DNA from: Candidatus Nitrosotalea okcheonensis
Lineage (GTDB): Archaea; Thermoproteota; Nitrososphaeria; Nitrososphaerales; Nitrosopumilaceae
Assembly (NCBI RefSeq): GCF_900177045.1
Contig: NZ_LT841358.1
Location: 451,073-515,072 of the forward strand
Reading direction: 5' to 3'
DNA: 64,000 nt
Part shown: positions 52,949-62,144 of the stretch, one piece after another
Layout: the number at the start of each line of letters is the position of its first letter
Numbering within the stretch: the stretch's first letter is position 1
Notes under the pieces: model-generated
What the model was told of the DNA's origin: nothing
Seen by the model: only the letters and a program-made list of their open reading frames with translations
Databases searched by the model: none
Program-made: the position numbers and the translations under genes

Positions 52949-52953
52949 GTAGA
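52261..52953. repeat. 693-bp exact direct repeat, copy B (flaB5)
   Basis: Partner of 47611-48303. The repeats flank flaB2-flaB4 and the cupredoxin gene. Confidence 0.93.
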
Positions 52954-52960
52954 TTGTGAT

Positions 52961-54175
52961 TTGAAGATCGGTATATCAAATCCACTCTTTTTGATAACAA
53001 AACTATCAAGTAAAACACGAATATTTGCAACAGTTAGCATAATGGCATGTTATGGTTTATTCCTCTACGAACTTTTGCCAGAATATCTATTTAGTTTTCC
53101 TACAACAATATACTATTTTATAATTCCAGTCGTAGTCATTGCAGCAATATTTGTAGGCATCCCAAAATTCACGGCAAAGAAAATGCCTAATAGGTCTGAT
53201 CAAAACTTGGACCAAGGAATAGAACAAACAGCATCTCCAACTGAAAGCGTTTCTTTTGAAGCACCAAAACAAGAAAGTGGTATGATCATGACAAATAACA
53301 CTCCCAGTGGAATGTCAGACATGATCATGCCTTCTCCTGCATCACCCGGTGAAACCATGGTTGCCCCAGCTATGACAAACCCCGTAGTTGATGAAAATGT
53401 CTTAAATGATATGGTAACACGTGCAGTGGATCCATTTCAAAGAGAATTAGTAAGAATGCAAGACACTGTAAGTGATGTGAGAGCTGAAATCAATTCAATT
53501 CGAAGTACAATCCAAGATCTGACACTAACATTTGAAACATCATTGACTGATCTCAAGGCATTTCAGACAGAGATAGCAAATCCCCTAAATTTCATGCGCA
53601 AATATTTTGATTCCATAGATATCAAAGGATTATCAGATCCAACACTTCCACTTCATGCAGAGCAATCACCAATACATATTGTTAACAGTGCAGAAAATTC
53701 CATGCCAAATAGTCAAGATCAACAAACAGAATCCAGTCAGACCGTGACAACAAACAACAATTTACCCACAACAACTACAAAACAAATAGAGGAGATTCAA
53801 CCAAAACAAGAATTACATGAATCAATTCCATTTACCCAGTTGTTCAACGGTAGTCTCACTCTTGGCAAACTTATGACAACGACTACAATATTGGAAGAAA
53901 TTCTTCAAACAGTAGATAGAAACTCGATTGACATCCTAATAGAACAATGCAAATTGATGGGTCTCAGACAAGAAGATGAACGAGTCATATACAATATCAT
54001 TAGTTTGATGGACCAATCAGGATTATCAGTTAAAGAGATACTCGTAATGCTGTACAAGTTTGGTAAAGTCATGGGAATAGCAGACACGGAGGCTGATTTG
54101 ACATATGCTAAACTCATGATGAATCAAGGTAAGTCACAGGGTTCGCTTGTGACAGTGGAATCAAAGGTGAAATAG
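52961..54175 (+). CDS. FlaD/E-like archaellum protein with two N-terminal membrane helices
   Basis: 404 residues from a TTG start. Two membrane helices at ~21-36 (IFATVSIMACYGLFLY) and ~48-68 (TTIYYFIIPVVVIAAIFVGI). After a Met/Pro/Ser-rich linker comes a coiled coil (LVRMQDTVSDVRAEINSIRS, ~160-200), and the C-terminal ~110 residues (NGSLTLGKLMTTTTILEEIL...) look like a diverged FlaD/E domain. In euryarchaea FlaC/D/E link CheF/CheY to the motor and lack such helices. Its place before FlaG supports the assignment; the family call is moderate. Confidence 0.65.
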   Translation: MKIGISNPLFLITKLSSKTRIFATVSIMACYGLFLYELLPEYLFSFPTTIYYFIIPVVVIAAIFVGIPKFTAKKMPNRSDQNLDQGIEQTASPTESVSFEAPKQESGMIMTNNTPSGMSDMIMPSPASPGETMVAPAMTNPVVDENVLNDMVTRAVDPFQRELVRMQDTVSDVRAEINSIRSTIQDLTLTFETSLTDLKAFQTEIANPLNFMRKYFDSIDIKGLSDPTLPLHAEQSPIHIVNSAENSMPNSQDQQTESSQTVTTNNNLPTTTTKQIEEIQPKQELHESIPFTQLFNGSLTLGKLMTTTTILEEILQTVDRNSIDILIEQCKLMGLRQEDERVIYNIISLMDQSGLSVKEILVMLYKFGKVMGIADTEADLTYAKLMMNQGKSQGSLVTVESKVK

Positions 54176-54643
54176 ATGGGTTCAGCAGTATTTACAGAAG
54201 CAATTCTTATCATAGCATCCGTTATTATAGCTGCGGGCCTTGCTGGAGTAGTTATGACAAAGGTAGGCACATTCCAATCCACTTTTACCCAGACAACTGA
54301 GAACCAGAAACAGACCATACTGACAAATATCAAAATCATTTATGCCCAGAATCCTACATCTACAAGCGTAAACGCATGGGTGAAAAATATTGGGACATAC
54401 TCTATTACCAATACACAGAACATTGATGTGTATTTTGGACAAACTGGTGCAATGCAGAGAATCCCGTACAATGTAGGATCGCCATCATGGACATTTTCCA
54501 GCCAGGTCACTAGTTGGGACAAGGCAAATACTGTACAGATCAACCTTTCAAATTTACCCACCATTCAATGTAGTAATGTATACGAGTTACAAGTAACAAC
54601 ACCAAACGGCGTTAGCGATGAATACTTCGCCACATTCTGCTAG
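54176..54643 (+). CDS. flaG: Archaellum protein FlaG
   Basis: A 155-residue protein with one N-terminal membrane helix (ILIIASVIIAAGLAGVVMTK) and a beta-sandwich (SVNAWVKNIGTYSITNTQNI) of the FlaF/FlaG type. FlaG forms an outer stator filament component with FlaF. Its ATG directly follows the FlaD/E stop (TAGATG). Confidence 0.85.
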   Translation: MGSAVFTEAILIIASVIIAAGLAGVVMTKVGTFQSTFTQTTENQKQTILTNIKIIYAQNPTSTSVNAWVKNIGTYSITNTQNIDVYFGQTGAMQRIPYNVGSPSWTFSSQVTSWDKANTVQINLSNLPTIQCSNVYELQVTTPNGVSDEYFATFC

Positions 54644-54653
54644 GTGATGGGCA

Positions 54654-55178
54654 GTGGGATTGAGTATTGCAATCTCAGGTGGAATTGTTACCTTTACAAT
54701 AGTATATGCCATGATGTCATTTCCAGCAATACTTGATGATACAGCAAAAATAAGCAGATCTTCGTCAGAAATGTCAAACACCTTAGATGCGATAATACAC
54801 ACAAACATTAGTATTTCTAATCTTGTAGATACTGCAGCCACGGCAACCGCCACTTTTAGTATAACCAATACAGGAAATACAATTCTATGGAATTACAAAC
54901 AATTTGACGCGATAGCATCATACCCTCCACTATTGCCAGGTAATCGAGTTACCAGTGTTCTGCAATATTCAAGTAGTTGCACCGGATTAACAGCTGGACA
55001 TTGGTGCATTAATAGCATAACAAATGATTTGAATCATCCAGGACTTTTGGATCCTGGTGAAACTGCCAATATAAAGATGATTTCATCAAATCAGGCTATT
55101 ACTTCAGGTGGTACTTTTACAATTAATTTTGGAACAGATAACGGTGTAATAGATACAAGTTCGGTGATAATAACATGA
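54654..55178 (+). CDS. flaF: Archaellum protein FlaF
   Basis: A 174-residue protein from a GTG; one N-terminal helix (ISGGIVTFTIVYAMMSFPAI), then a beta-sandwich with ATATFSITNTGNTILWNYKQ. FlaF binds the S-layer and anchors the motor. Overlaps flaH by 4 bp. FlaF and FlaG are similar, so the labels could be swapped; gene order follows the usual G-F-H. Confidence 0.8.
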   Translation: MGLSIAISGGIVTFTIVYAMMSFPAILDDTAKISRSSSEMSNTLDAIIHTNISISNLVDTAATATATFSITNTGNTILWNYKQFDAIASYPPLLPGNRVTSVLQYSSSCTGLTAGHWCINSITNDLNHPGLLDPGETANIKMISSNQAITSGGTFTINFGTDNGVIDTSSVIIT

Positions 55179-55876
55179 TAAAAACAATCCCAACAGGTAA
55201 TGAAGAGGTGGACAGGCAACTAGCAGGTGGAATCCCAACTCCATGCCTTATGATGATCGAAGGAGAACACGGTACAGGAAAGAGTGCGCTAGGGGCACAA
55301 TTCATCCAAGGCATGCTATCATCAAAGATGAAGGTGCTGTGTGTAACAGAGAACACAGTCAAAGACTATATCGAAAAGATGAAGACAATTACTTTTAACT
55401 TTACAACGGCATTTTTACAAAATCGGTTTTCCATACTTCCACTACATGTATACGGAGCAGTGTGGTCACAGAAACAATCGTCATATCTGCTGCCAGTAAT
55501 TGGTAGATACATCAGTAGTAATTCCAAGAACTTTGACTGTGTCATAATTGATTCCATATCACTTTTAACAATGTATGCAGATGCAGGACAGATACTTGAT
55601 TTTCTAACCAGATGTAAGCACCTTGTTTCAACTGGCATGACTGTAATACTCACAATGCACGAAACATCAACTCCAAAAGACATTTCTTTGAGAATAAAAT
55701 CTGCGTGTGACGTATACTTTTCTCTCAGTACGGCAAGCATTGGTGGAAAAGCAGTAAAGGTAATGAAGGTCATAAAATTGATTGGCTCAAGCGAAGCATC
55801 CGAGTCATCATTTGCTTTTGAGATTGATACCAATTTTGGAATCAAGATTGTACCAATATCCACAGCTAATGCATAA
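55175..55876 (+). CDS. flaH: Archaellum regulatory ATPase FlaH
   Basis: A 233-residue RecA/KaiC-like protein. Walker A EGEHGTGKSALG, Walker B DCVIIDSISLL. FlaH binds ATP and regulates FlaI at the cytoplasmic ring. It overlaps flaF by 4 bp (ATGA) and flaI begins 40 bp downstream. Confidence 0.93.
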   Translation: MIKTIPTGNEEVDRQLAGGIPTPCLMMIEGEHGTGKSALGAQFIQGMLSSKMKVLCVTENTVKDYIEKMKTITFNFTTAFLQNRFSILPLHVYGAVWSQKQSSYLLPVIGRYISSNSKNFDCVIIDSISLLTMYADAGQILDFLTRCKHLVSTGMTVILTMHETSTPKDISLRIKSACDVYFSLSTASIGGKAVKVMKVIKLIGSSEASESSFAFEIDTNFGIKIVPISTANA

Positions 55877-55916
55877 TAGGGCGAAATTACGAGAACAAGA
55901 AATCCGGTGAAATAAA

Positions 55917-57587
55917 ATGGTACTAAGTCTATCTCTAGTAAGTGATAAGAAATTCTCAGAGGCATTGAAAAAATCTACGCACTTGTTAAATTACCTATCA
56001 ACATATGTTGAGAAAGGTAACCCCATTCCGTTATTTACAGAAAAACTAGAGGGTGAGCATAAGAAACTCAAAGACCCCAATCTGATATATCCAATATCTG
56101 ATAATACATACATCCACATCAATCCACATTCCAACTCTGCTGATGGGTATGTGGAATATGCAATCATAGAGCCAGATGAACCAGACCGTGCATTAATGGA
56201 GAATGCGGACAAGTTATTTGCATTACACGCCGGAACTATGAATCCACCGATTGAGCTTACGGAGAGATTCAACATGATAGACCAATATCTAGACAAGACA
56301 ATATTGTCCACAAATTCTTCTATTGACTATTCCAAGTTTGATGTATTCAAATCAAAAAATTTGTCAGTATTTGAAAAAGACATACCTAGCCTGAAATATC
56401 ATTTTTTACGCAAGCGTGCAGGAATGGGATTGCTTGATCCATTTCTAACGGATCCACATTTGGAAGACATTTCAATAGTTGGAGCAGGCAACATGTACGT
56501 AATCCACAAGATGTTTGGAGCACTAAAATGCCCTGTCTTTTTGAGTGTGGAAGAAATTGATGATCTCATTGTCAGTATGGCAGAACAATTTGGTAAAACC
56601 GTATCTCATGCAAAACCAGTCATAGATGCTACGCTTCCAGAGGGCTCTAGAATCAACATTGTATTTGGAAAAGATGTAAGCAGAAAGGGGACAAATGCTA
56701 CAATCAGAAGATTTGCAAGTACTCCTCTATCAATAACACAGATTATTCCAAGTAAATCTTTACTCGCAATAGAAGCCGCCTATCTATGGATGATGCTTGC
56801 AGAGGGAATGAGTGTGTTCATTAATGGAGAAACGGCATCAGGAAAGACCACAACCATGATGGCACTAACTGCATTTATCCCATCCAACTGGAAAATTGTT
56901 AGTATTGAAGATACACCTGAGCTCACATTGCCTCACTCCAACTGGATCAGTGAGGTTACAAGAGATACAGGAAATGCAAATTCAAGCGTGACAATGTTTG
57001 ATCTTTTAAAGGCTGCATTAAGACAGAGACCAAATTACATATTTGTGGGAGAAATTAGAGGCGCGGAGGCAAACATTGCATTTGGTGCAATGCAAACAGG
57101 TCACCCAGTAATCAGTACATTTCACGCAGCAAACATGACTGCATTGATTCAAAGAATTACCAACCCTCCAATGAACATACCAAAGACAAACGTTGAGAAC
57201 CTAAACCTTGCAATGTTTCAAGCAGCAGTTACAGGTCCAGACGGCAAACGAGTAAGAAGAGTCTTATCGATAAATGAGGTAATTGGATTCAATCCAGATG
57301 GGAACAACGTAATGTTCATTCCAGTATTCAACTGGGACCCAGGAAGTGATACGGTCAAGTTCAGAGGTAAAGGAAGTAGTGCACTATTCATTTCAAAAGT
57401 TTTAGAAAAAAGAGGAATGTCACGAAAAGATGAGGGCTTGCTATATGAAGAGCTTGCACTTAGAACCAAGATTTTGGACAAGATGGTTGAAAAGAAAATT
57501 TTCAATTTTTATGATGTTTATGATTCCATATCTCGTTGCAGAGAAATCGGTCTTGAACAATTTATGAAGGAGCTCAATGCATTATGA
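55917..57587 (+). CDS. flaI: Archaellum assembly/rotation ATPase FlaI
   Basis: A 556-residue secretion ATPase. N-terminal helical domain (~1-200), then the RecA core: Walker A FINGETASGKTTTMMAL, Asp box SIEDTPEL, Walker B FVGEIRGAEA, and His box TGHPVISTFHAANM. It powers archaellum assembly and rotation with FlaJ. Overlaps flaJ by 4 bp. Confidence 0.96.
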   Translation: MVLSLSLVSDKKFSEALKKSTHLLNYLSTYVEKGNPIPLFTEKLEGEHKKLKDPNLIYPISDNTYIHINPHSNSADGYVEYAIIEPDEPDRALMENADKLFALHAGTMNPPIELTERFNMIDQYLDKTILSTNSSIDYSKFDVFKSKNLSVFEKDIPSLKYHFLRKRAGMGLLDPFLTDPHLEDISIVGAGNMYVIHKMFGALKCPVFLSVEEIDDLIVSMAEQFGKTVSHAKPVIDATLPEGSRINIVFGKDVSRKGTNATIRRFASTPLSITQIIPSKSLLAIEAAYLWMMLAEGMSVFINGETASGKTTTMMALTAFIPSNWKIVSIEDTPELTLPHSNWISEVTRDTGNANSSVTMFDLLKAALRQRPNYIFVGEIRGAEANIAFGAMQTGHPVISTFHAANMTALIQRITNPPMNIPKTNVENLNLAMFQAAVTGPDGKRVRRVLSINEVIGFNPDGNNVMFIPVFNWDPGSDTVKFRGKGSSALFISKVLEKRGMSRKDEGLLYEELALRTKILDKMVEKKIFNFYDVYDSISRCREIGLEQFMKELNAL

Positions 57588-59098
57588 TGGAAAAACTTTC
57601 TATCAAGGAAAAACTTGCAGAGCTTCGAAGAACAGACGAAGATTTGTTGTATTTCATTGCATTTCTTTATGCATTATCTACTGGTGAAGTTGGCTCAGTT
57701 GAGATGATAAAAAGTGGCCAGTCTTCAGGATATGGTCGGTATTCAAACTCATTCAAAGAAGTATTCAGGCTGGGAGTAGGATGGGGGTATGGATTGGCAA
57801 GATCTTGTGAAATGATTGCCGCAAAAATAAAAGACAATGCAGACCCATTAAAGCAACTTTTGGTAAAATTATCACAAGTAATAAGACTTGGAGACGAATT
57901 GAAGGTATTTTTTACAGACGAAATGGCTTTTGCTATTCATACATTTACAATACGCTATGAGCGCAACTTGGAAACCCAGAAGCTTTTTCTTGAAATGTTT
58001 TACACAATTTCGTCAACTGCATCTTTTATGATTGCAGCCAATTCCATCATGGCAATGCTTATGGGAAGTTCCAACTCCGAGTCAGTCTTTACAATGTCTT
58101 TTGTTGGCGTCATAGTAAGCATGGGTTCGTTCATTGTAATTATGTACATGATATTTCCAAAAGACAGGTTAGCATCTGGAAAGCATTCCAAAACACAAAA
58201 ATTCAGAATGTCGTTGTTTGCAGCACTTGGCGTAGGAATTTCCATCGGAGTTGTACTAACCTTGACCAACATGGTTCCCCTTACATTGGTCGTAGTCATT
58301 GCAGTGGCACCCTTGTTCATTCCAGGATTCTTAGCTAAAAGACTAGAGACAGAATTGCGTGGCAATGATGAATGGTATCCTCCATTTATCAGACATTTTG
58401 GAGAGATTTACACAATGGTAGGCTCCATGGGACAATCACTTGATGCCGTACTTAGAAGTAATTTTGGACCATTGCAAAAACAGATTGTTGCTTTTAAGAA
58501 TCGTGTGAAGAATAGAATAGATCCTGAGATATGCTTTGAAATATTTTCGATGGAGGCTGGAACCTCCGTGATTGAGTCAGGTAACACCATAATGTCAAGA
58601 GCACTTCTCAAGGGATCGGATATGAATCAAGTAGGCAACAAAGTTGCCGAGATTTCAGCAAAATTAAATGAGCTTCGATCAAAGAGGATGCAGACATCTA
58701 GAACTTTTGAGACAATCATAATTGTATTACACGGACTTACAATGGCAATCTTTGGCTTGATGAGTACATTAATTGAGGTATTTCATACCTTATTATCAAC
58801 AGTCCCAGTATCAAACCAGGCATTTACACTCAGTCCAATTGATCCAAATTTTATACACATGATGTTACCAATAGTAATACTTGTAACTTCAACCATCAAT
58901 GCATTGGCAGTAAAAGTAGGCCAGGGAGGGCTATTCAAGACAGTATGGTTCAATATCGCTATGCTAACGGCGCTTGGAGGAATTACAATGTATGGCACAA
59001 CTGCTGCACTATCGCAATTTCTCACACATCACATATTGGATACATATGCACCAAGTGTCGCTGCAGGCACTCTCCCAGGAATTGGTTCAGGAACCTAA
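57584..59098 (+). CDS. flaJ: Archaellum membrane platform FlaJ
   Basis: A 504-residue polytopic protein with GspF-like cytoplasmic segments. Membrane clusters at ~145-220 (FVGVIVSMGSFIVIMYMIF, MSLFAALGVGISIGVVLTLT) and the C-terminal third (IIIVLHGLTMAIFGLMSTLI, IVILVTSTINALAVK). It carries the rotating platform driven by FlaI. Last gene of the motor operon. Confidence 0.94.
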   Translation: MMEKLSIKEKLAELRRTDEDLLYFIAFLYALSTGEVGSVEMIKSGQSSGYGRYSNSFKEVFRLGVGWGYGLARSCEMIAAKIKDNADPLKQLLVKLSQVIRLGDELKVFFTDEMAFAIHTFTIRYERNLETQKLFLEMFYTISSTASFMIAANSIMAMLMGSSNSESVFTMSFVGVIVSMGSFIVIMYMIFPKDRLASGKHSKTQKFRMSLFAALGVGISIGVVLTLTNMVPLTLVVVIAVAPLFIPGFLAKRLETELRGNDEWYPPFIRHFGEIYTMVGSMGQSLDAVLRSNFGPLQKQIVAFKNRVKNRIDPEICFEIFSMEAGTSVIESGNTIMSRALLKGSDMNQVGNKVAEISAKLNELRSKRMQTSRTFETIIIVLHGLTMAIFGLMSTLIEVFHTLLSTVPVSNQAFTLSPIDPNFIHMMLPIVILVTSTINALAVKVGQGGLFKTVWFNIAMLTALGGITMYGTTAALSQFLTHHILDTYAPSVAAGTLPGIGSGT

Positions 59099-59161
59099 AG
59101 ATTTTTTTCAAAAAACAAGACATGATAAATAAATCATCATGTGATCAAGAAATAGTCAGTG

Positions 59162-59578
59162 CTAGATACTAGACGTACTACAAATAGTCTTTGCAAGCAA
59201 ATTATGAGCCGTCTGCATTACAGACTGCATGTCAAAAGGCTTGTAGATTATTGCATCTGCGCCCAATTGTTCTAATCTGGATATAGTGTCAAGCCTCACA
59301 TCACCAGTTATCATCACTACGATTGCCTTTGGATTCATCTTTTTGATATTTTCAAGTGCATAGAAACCATCATAGTCAGGCATCATCACATCAGAGAAAA
59401 CAATGTTAGGTATCATGTCGTTGTAAATTGTGACTGCCTGCTTTCCATCGAATGCCTTGCCTATCACAGCAATATCATAAATTTCTAAAAATTCTGTAAA
59501 AAGATTAACAGTATCCTCATCATCATCAACTACAAGTGCAGTATACGCAGGGTGTTCCATGTTATTGTCATCAGGCAT
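59162..59578 (-). CDS. Single-domain response regulator at the archaellum end
   Basis: A 138-residue receiver from the ATG at 59578 (MPDDNNMEHPAYTALVVDDD): acidic cluster VVDDDEDT, phospho-Asp in NIVFSDVMMPDYDG, Thr in MITGDVRLD, Lys in IYKPFDMQS. An upstream ATG at 59599 is open, but the TATA-like TTAATATTAG at ~59608 and the dyad at 59619 point to a leaderless start at 59578. It faces flaJ, convergent by 63 bp. No output domain. Confidence 0.9.
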   Translation of the reverse strand: MPDDNNMEHPAYTALVVDDDEDTVNLFTEFLEIYDIAVIGKAFDGKQAVTIYNDMIPNIVFSDVMMPDYDGFYALENIKKMNPKAIVVMITGDVRLDTISRLEQLGADAIIYKPFDMQSVMQTAHNLLAKTICSTSSI

Positions 59579-59618
59579 ATAATTATTGTGAACGTCCATA
59601 TTCTAATATTAATCAGTG

Positions 59619-59637
59619 TGTCGACATCAGACAAACA
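59619..59637 (-). promoter_or_regulatory. Regulon dyad, response regulator 59162
   Basis: Plus strand TGTCGACATCAGACAAACA, TGT-N13-ACA; centre 50 bp before the chosen ATG at 59578 and ~20 bp before the TATA-like box. Confidence 0.55.
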
Positions 59638-59738
59638 GTTTGAGAATAAGATTATGACATATGTTAAATGGTAATCAAAACATCTTTTTGAGATTTATCA
59701 TAGAAACAGGTAACTATTTTTAAAACCATGCTTAAGGC

Positions 59739-60893
59739 ATGCAGTTGACCAAAAATTTAGGAATAATTGGAGGCGGGCAGCTTGGAATGATGTTAACCGA
59801 GGCAGCAAAAAATATGCCCGAGCATATATCAGACGTCATAATTTTAGATCCTACAAAAAATTGTCCGGCATCAATAGTAGGTGCAAAACAAATTGTTGCT
59901 GATTTCAAAGACAAAAATGCCATTGTGGAATTGTCTCTCCAATCAGACATCATCACATATGAAATAGAATCTGGAGACAGCGAAGTATTAGAATCATTAC
60001 ATGGTGAAGTCTCAATAAATCCCTCCCCCAATACTCTGAAAATAATACAAGACAAGTATATTCAAAAACAATTCTTACGCAAAAATAACATCCCTGTTGC
60101 AGATTTCGATATAATAGAATCATTAGATGATCTTGAAAAAAAAATTACAGATTTTCAATATCCTGCACTACTAAAGGCAAGACGTGACGCATATGATGGC
60201 AGGGGAAATTTCAAGATAGAAAACAGTTCCCAAATAGAAACAGCATATCAGAAATTTTCCGGAAGACATACCATGATTGAAAAATTTGTTGATTTTAAGA
60301 TGGAAGTATCAGTCATAGCGGCAAGAAACATTCATGGTGAAATTGCAACATACCAGCTGGTAGAAAACATTCACAAAGACAACATACTAGAGTACACAAT
60401 TGCCCCTGCACGAGTTGACAGTAAGATCTCATCAGAGGCAGATAAAATCGCCAAAAAAACAATGGATGTACTGCAGGGTGCAGGAGTTTTTGGGATAGAA
60501 ATGTTTGTGACAAAAGATGACAAAGTACTGATAAATGAGATTGCTCCCAGAGTACACAATTCAGGACACCACACTTTGCAATCAAGTGACACCTCACAGT
60601 TTGAACAGCATCTGAGAGCAATACTGGGATTGCCGCTTGGTAGTACAAAATTAAGACATGCTACAATCATGTGCAACATTTTGGGACCAAAGGACTTTAT
60701 TGGCAGATACAAGCCAATCACACTTGAACAAAAAGGTGTGTATCTCAAAATGTATCACAAGAATGATGCTAGACCACAAAGAAAACTTGGACATTTCAAT
60801 GTAGTAGATGAATCAGATACAAATGACGTGAAATCATTACTTGAAAGGACCAAAGAGATAAAAAATTCCATCCAGTTTATTTCGCAGGACTGA
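59739..60893 (+). CDS. purK: N5-carboxyaminoimidazole ribonucleotide synthase PurK
   Basis: A 384-residue ATP-grasp enzyme: IIGGGQLGMMLTEAAKNM at the start, FQYPALLKARRDAYDGRGNF in the ATP-binding domain, and MFVTKDDKVLINEIAPRVHN, GHHTLQSSDTSQFEQHLRAI. It carboxylates AIR with bicarbonate and ATP in purine synthesis, upstream of PurE. purE lies 660 bp on, with a membrane protein gene on the other strand between them. Confidence 0.95.
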   Translation: MQLTKNLGIIGGGQLGMMLTEAAKNMPEHISDVIILDPTKNCPASIVGAKQIVADFKDKNAIVELSLQSDIITYEIESGDSEVLESLHGEVSINPSPNTLKIIQDKYIQKQFLRKNNIPVADFDIIESLDDLEKKITDFQYPALLKARRDAYDGRGNFKIENSSQIETAYQKFSGRHTMIEKFVDFKMEVSVIAARNIHGEIATYQLVENIHKDNILEYTIAPARVDSKISSEADKIAKKTMDVLQGAGVFGIEMFVTKDDKVLINEIAPRVHNSGHHTLQSSDTSQFEQHLRAILGLPLGSTKLRHATIMCNILGPKDFIGRYKPITLEQKGVYLKMYHKNDARPQRKLGHFNVVDESDTNDVKSLLERTKEIKNSIQFISQD

Positions 60894-60894
60894 G

Positions 60895-61455
60895 TTACTT
60901 TTTGACTAGTGCAAAGACACCACCTGCACCATAAGCAACTGCTATCATTATTCTAGAGGTGATCACTGCAGTTGTTTGGTTGGATATTAGTGATGTGTCA
61001 AGCATTATTGCAAGTGGTATTGCAGCAAGAGATATTGCCCCTACAATGATTTGCTCCATATTTACAAGGCCACTGTATTTTTTCATAAAGAAAAACGTGG
61101 ATGTGTTTCCAAGACCAATTCCGAACAATATCAAATACTGGTACAGATGAGGAACTATTCCTATTGCTGCAAAGGGTGCAGCCCAGCACAATCCATTTAT
61201 GGCCTTTACTGCAGGAGGCCATTGTACACTATTTTTCATCCTTCCTTTTATGGATGACAGAATGGTCCTGAATTTTCCGAGAATTATTCCAAACGTTATT
61301 GCAAAACTACCAAACCAAATTATTCCATAGTAAAGCATCGGCTCCTTGTATTCAAATGAGATCTCACTTAGAATAGAAGCAGAGCCAACTGCTATTGCCA
61401 CGCCTACAAATAAAACGCCAAAGGCACGCCTTACTTCTAGAGGAGATTTTTGCAC
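60895..61455 (-). CDS. Hypothetical membrane protein between purK and purE
   Basis: A 186-residue protein with about five membrane helices (FGVLFVGVAIAVGSASILSE, MLYYGIIWFGSFAITFGIIL, LCWAAPFAAIGIVPHLYQYL, IIVGAISLAAIPLAIML, IMIAVAYGAGGVFALV). Not recognised. It converges on purK (1 bp between stops) and diverges from purE, so any purine link is by position only. Confidence 0.7.
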   Translation of the reverse strand: MQKSPLEVRRAFGVLFVGVAIAVGSASILSEISFEYKEPMLYYGIIWFGSFAITFGIILGKFRTILSSIKGRMKNSVQWPPAVKAINGLCWAAPFAAIGIVPHLYQYLILFGIGLGNTSTFFFMKKYSGLVNMEQIIVGAISLAAIPLAIMLDTSLISNQTTAVITSRIMIAVAYGAGGVFALVKK

Positions 61456-61555
61456 ACCTAAGAGTCAAATTCACCTCAGATATAATTTAAGAGATTGAGT
61501 TGCAGAAAGTGAATAACACCTTGTGCTAAAACGTTGAGTTTAATTATTTAATTCC

Positions 61556-62143
61556 ATGCTGTCTAATCCTATGTCATATTCAAAAAATCCTCTTGTTGGC
61601 ATCATAATGGGATCTAGTTCAGACAGTAAAGTAATGCATTCGGCAGCAATAGCCTTGGATGAATTTGGAATAAAACATGAGGATCAGATTGTTTCTGCCC
61701 ATAGGACACCTACAAGATTGCCAGACTATGCAAAACATGCAGAAAAACAAGGATTCAAAGTAATCATCGCAGGAGCAGGAGGTTCGGCTCATCTGCCAGG
61801 CATGATTGCGTCACATACAACAATTCCAGTAATAGGAGTTCCAATAATGGTTTACAATGACAAGATAAATTCTGACAAGTTCAAGTTTTCTGCATTTGGA
61901 GGACTAGATGCGCTGTTATCAATATCGGAGATGCCAACGGGTTCTCCTGTTGTTACAGTAGGTGTAAACAAAGCTGCAAATGCAGGACTGTATGCAATAA
62001 AGATTCTTGCAAATGAATTTCCAGAATTAAAAACCAAGCTAAAAAAACATAAAGAAATGCAACACAAATCAGTTCTAAAAGAATCAGACGAAATGAAAAA
62101 ACTTGGCCTTGTTCGATTTGCAGATAAGAAACTCAAGAAATAG
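61556..62143 (+). CDS. purE: N5-CAIR mutase PurE
   Basis: Moves the carboxylate of N5-CAIR to give CAIR, the step after PurK. Motifs: IIMGSSSDSKVMHSAAIALD, VSAHRTPTRLPDYA, GAGGSAHLPGMIASHT. About 195 residues from 61556; a second ATG at 61571 fits a leaderless start behind TATA-like tttaattattt (~61540), so the shorter form is possible. The last ~30 residues are lysine-rich. Confidence 0.94.
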   Translation: MLSNPMSYSKNPLVGIIMGSSSDSKVMHSAAIALDEFGIKHEDQIVSAHRTPTRLPDYAKHAEKQGFKVIIAGAGGSAHLPGMIASHTTIPVIGVPIMVYNDKINSDKFKFSAFGGLDALLSISEMPTGSPVVTVGVNKAANAGLYAIKILANEFPELKTKLKKHKEMQHKSVLKESDEMKKLGLVRFADKKLKK

Positions 62144-62144
62144 A

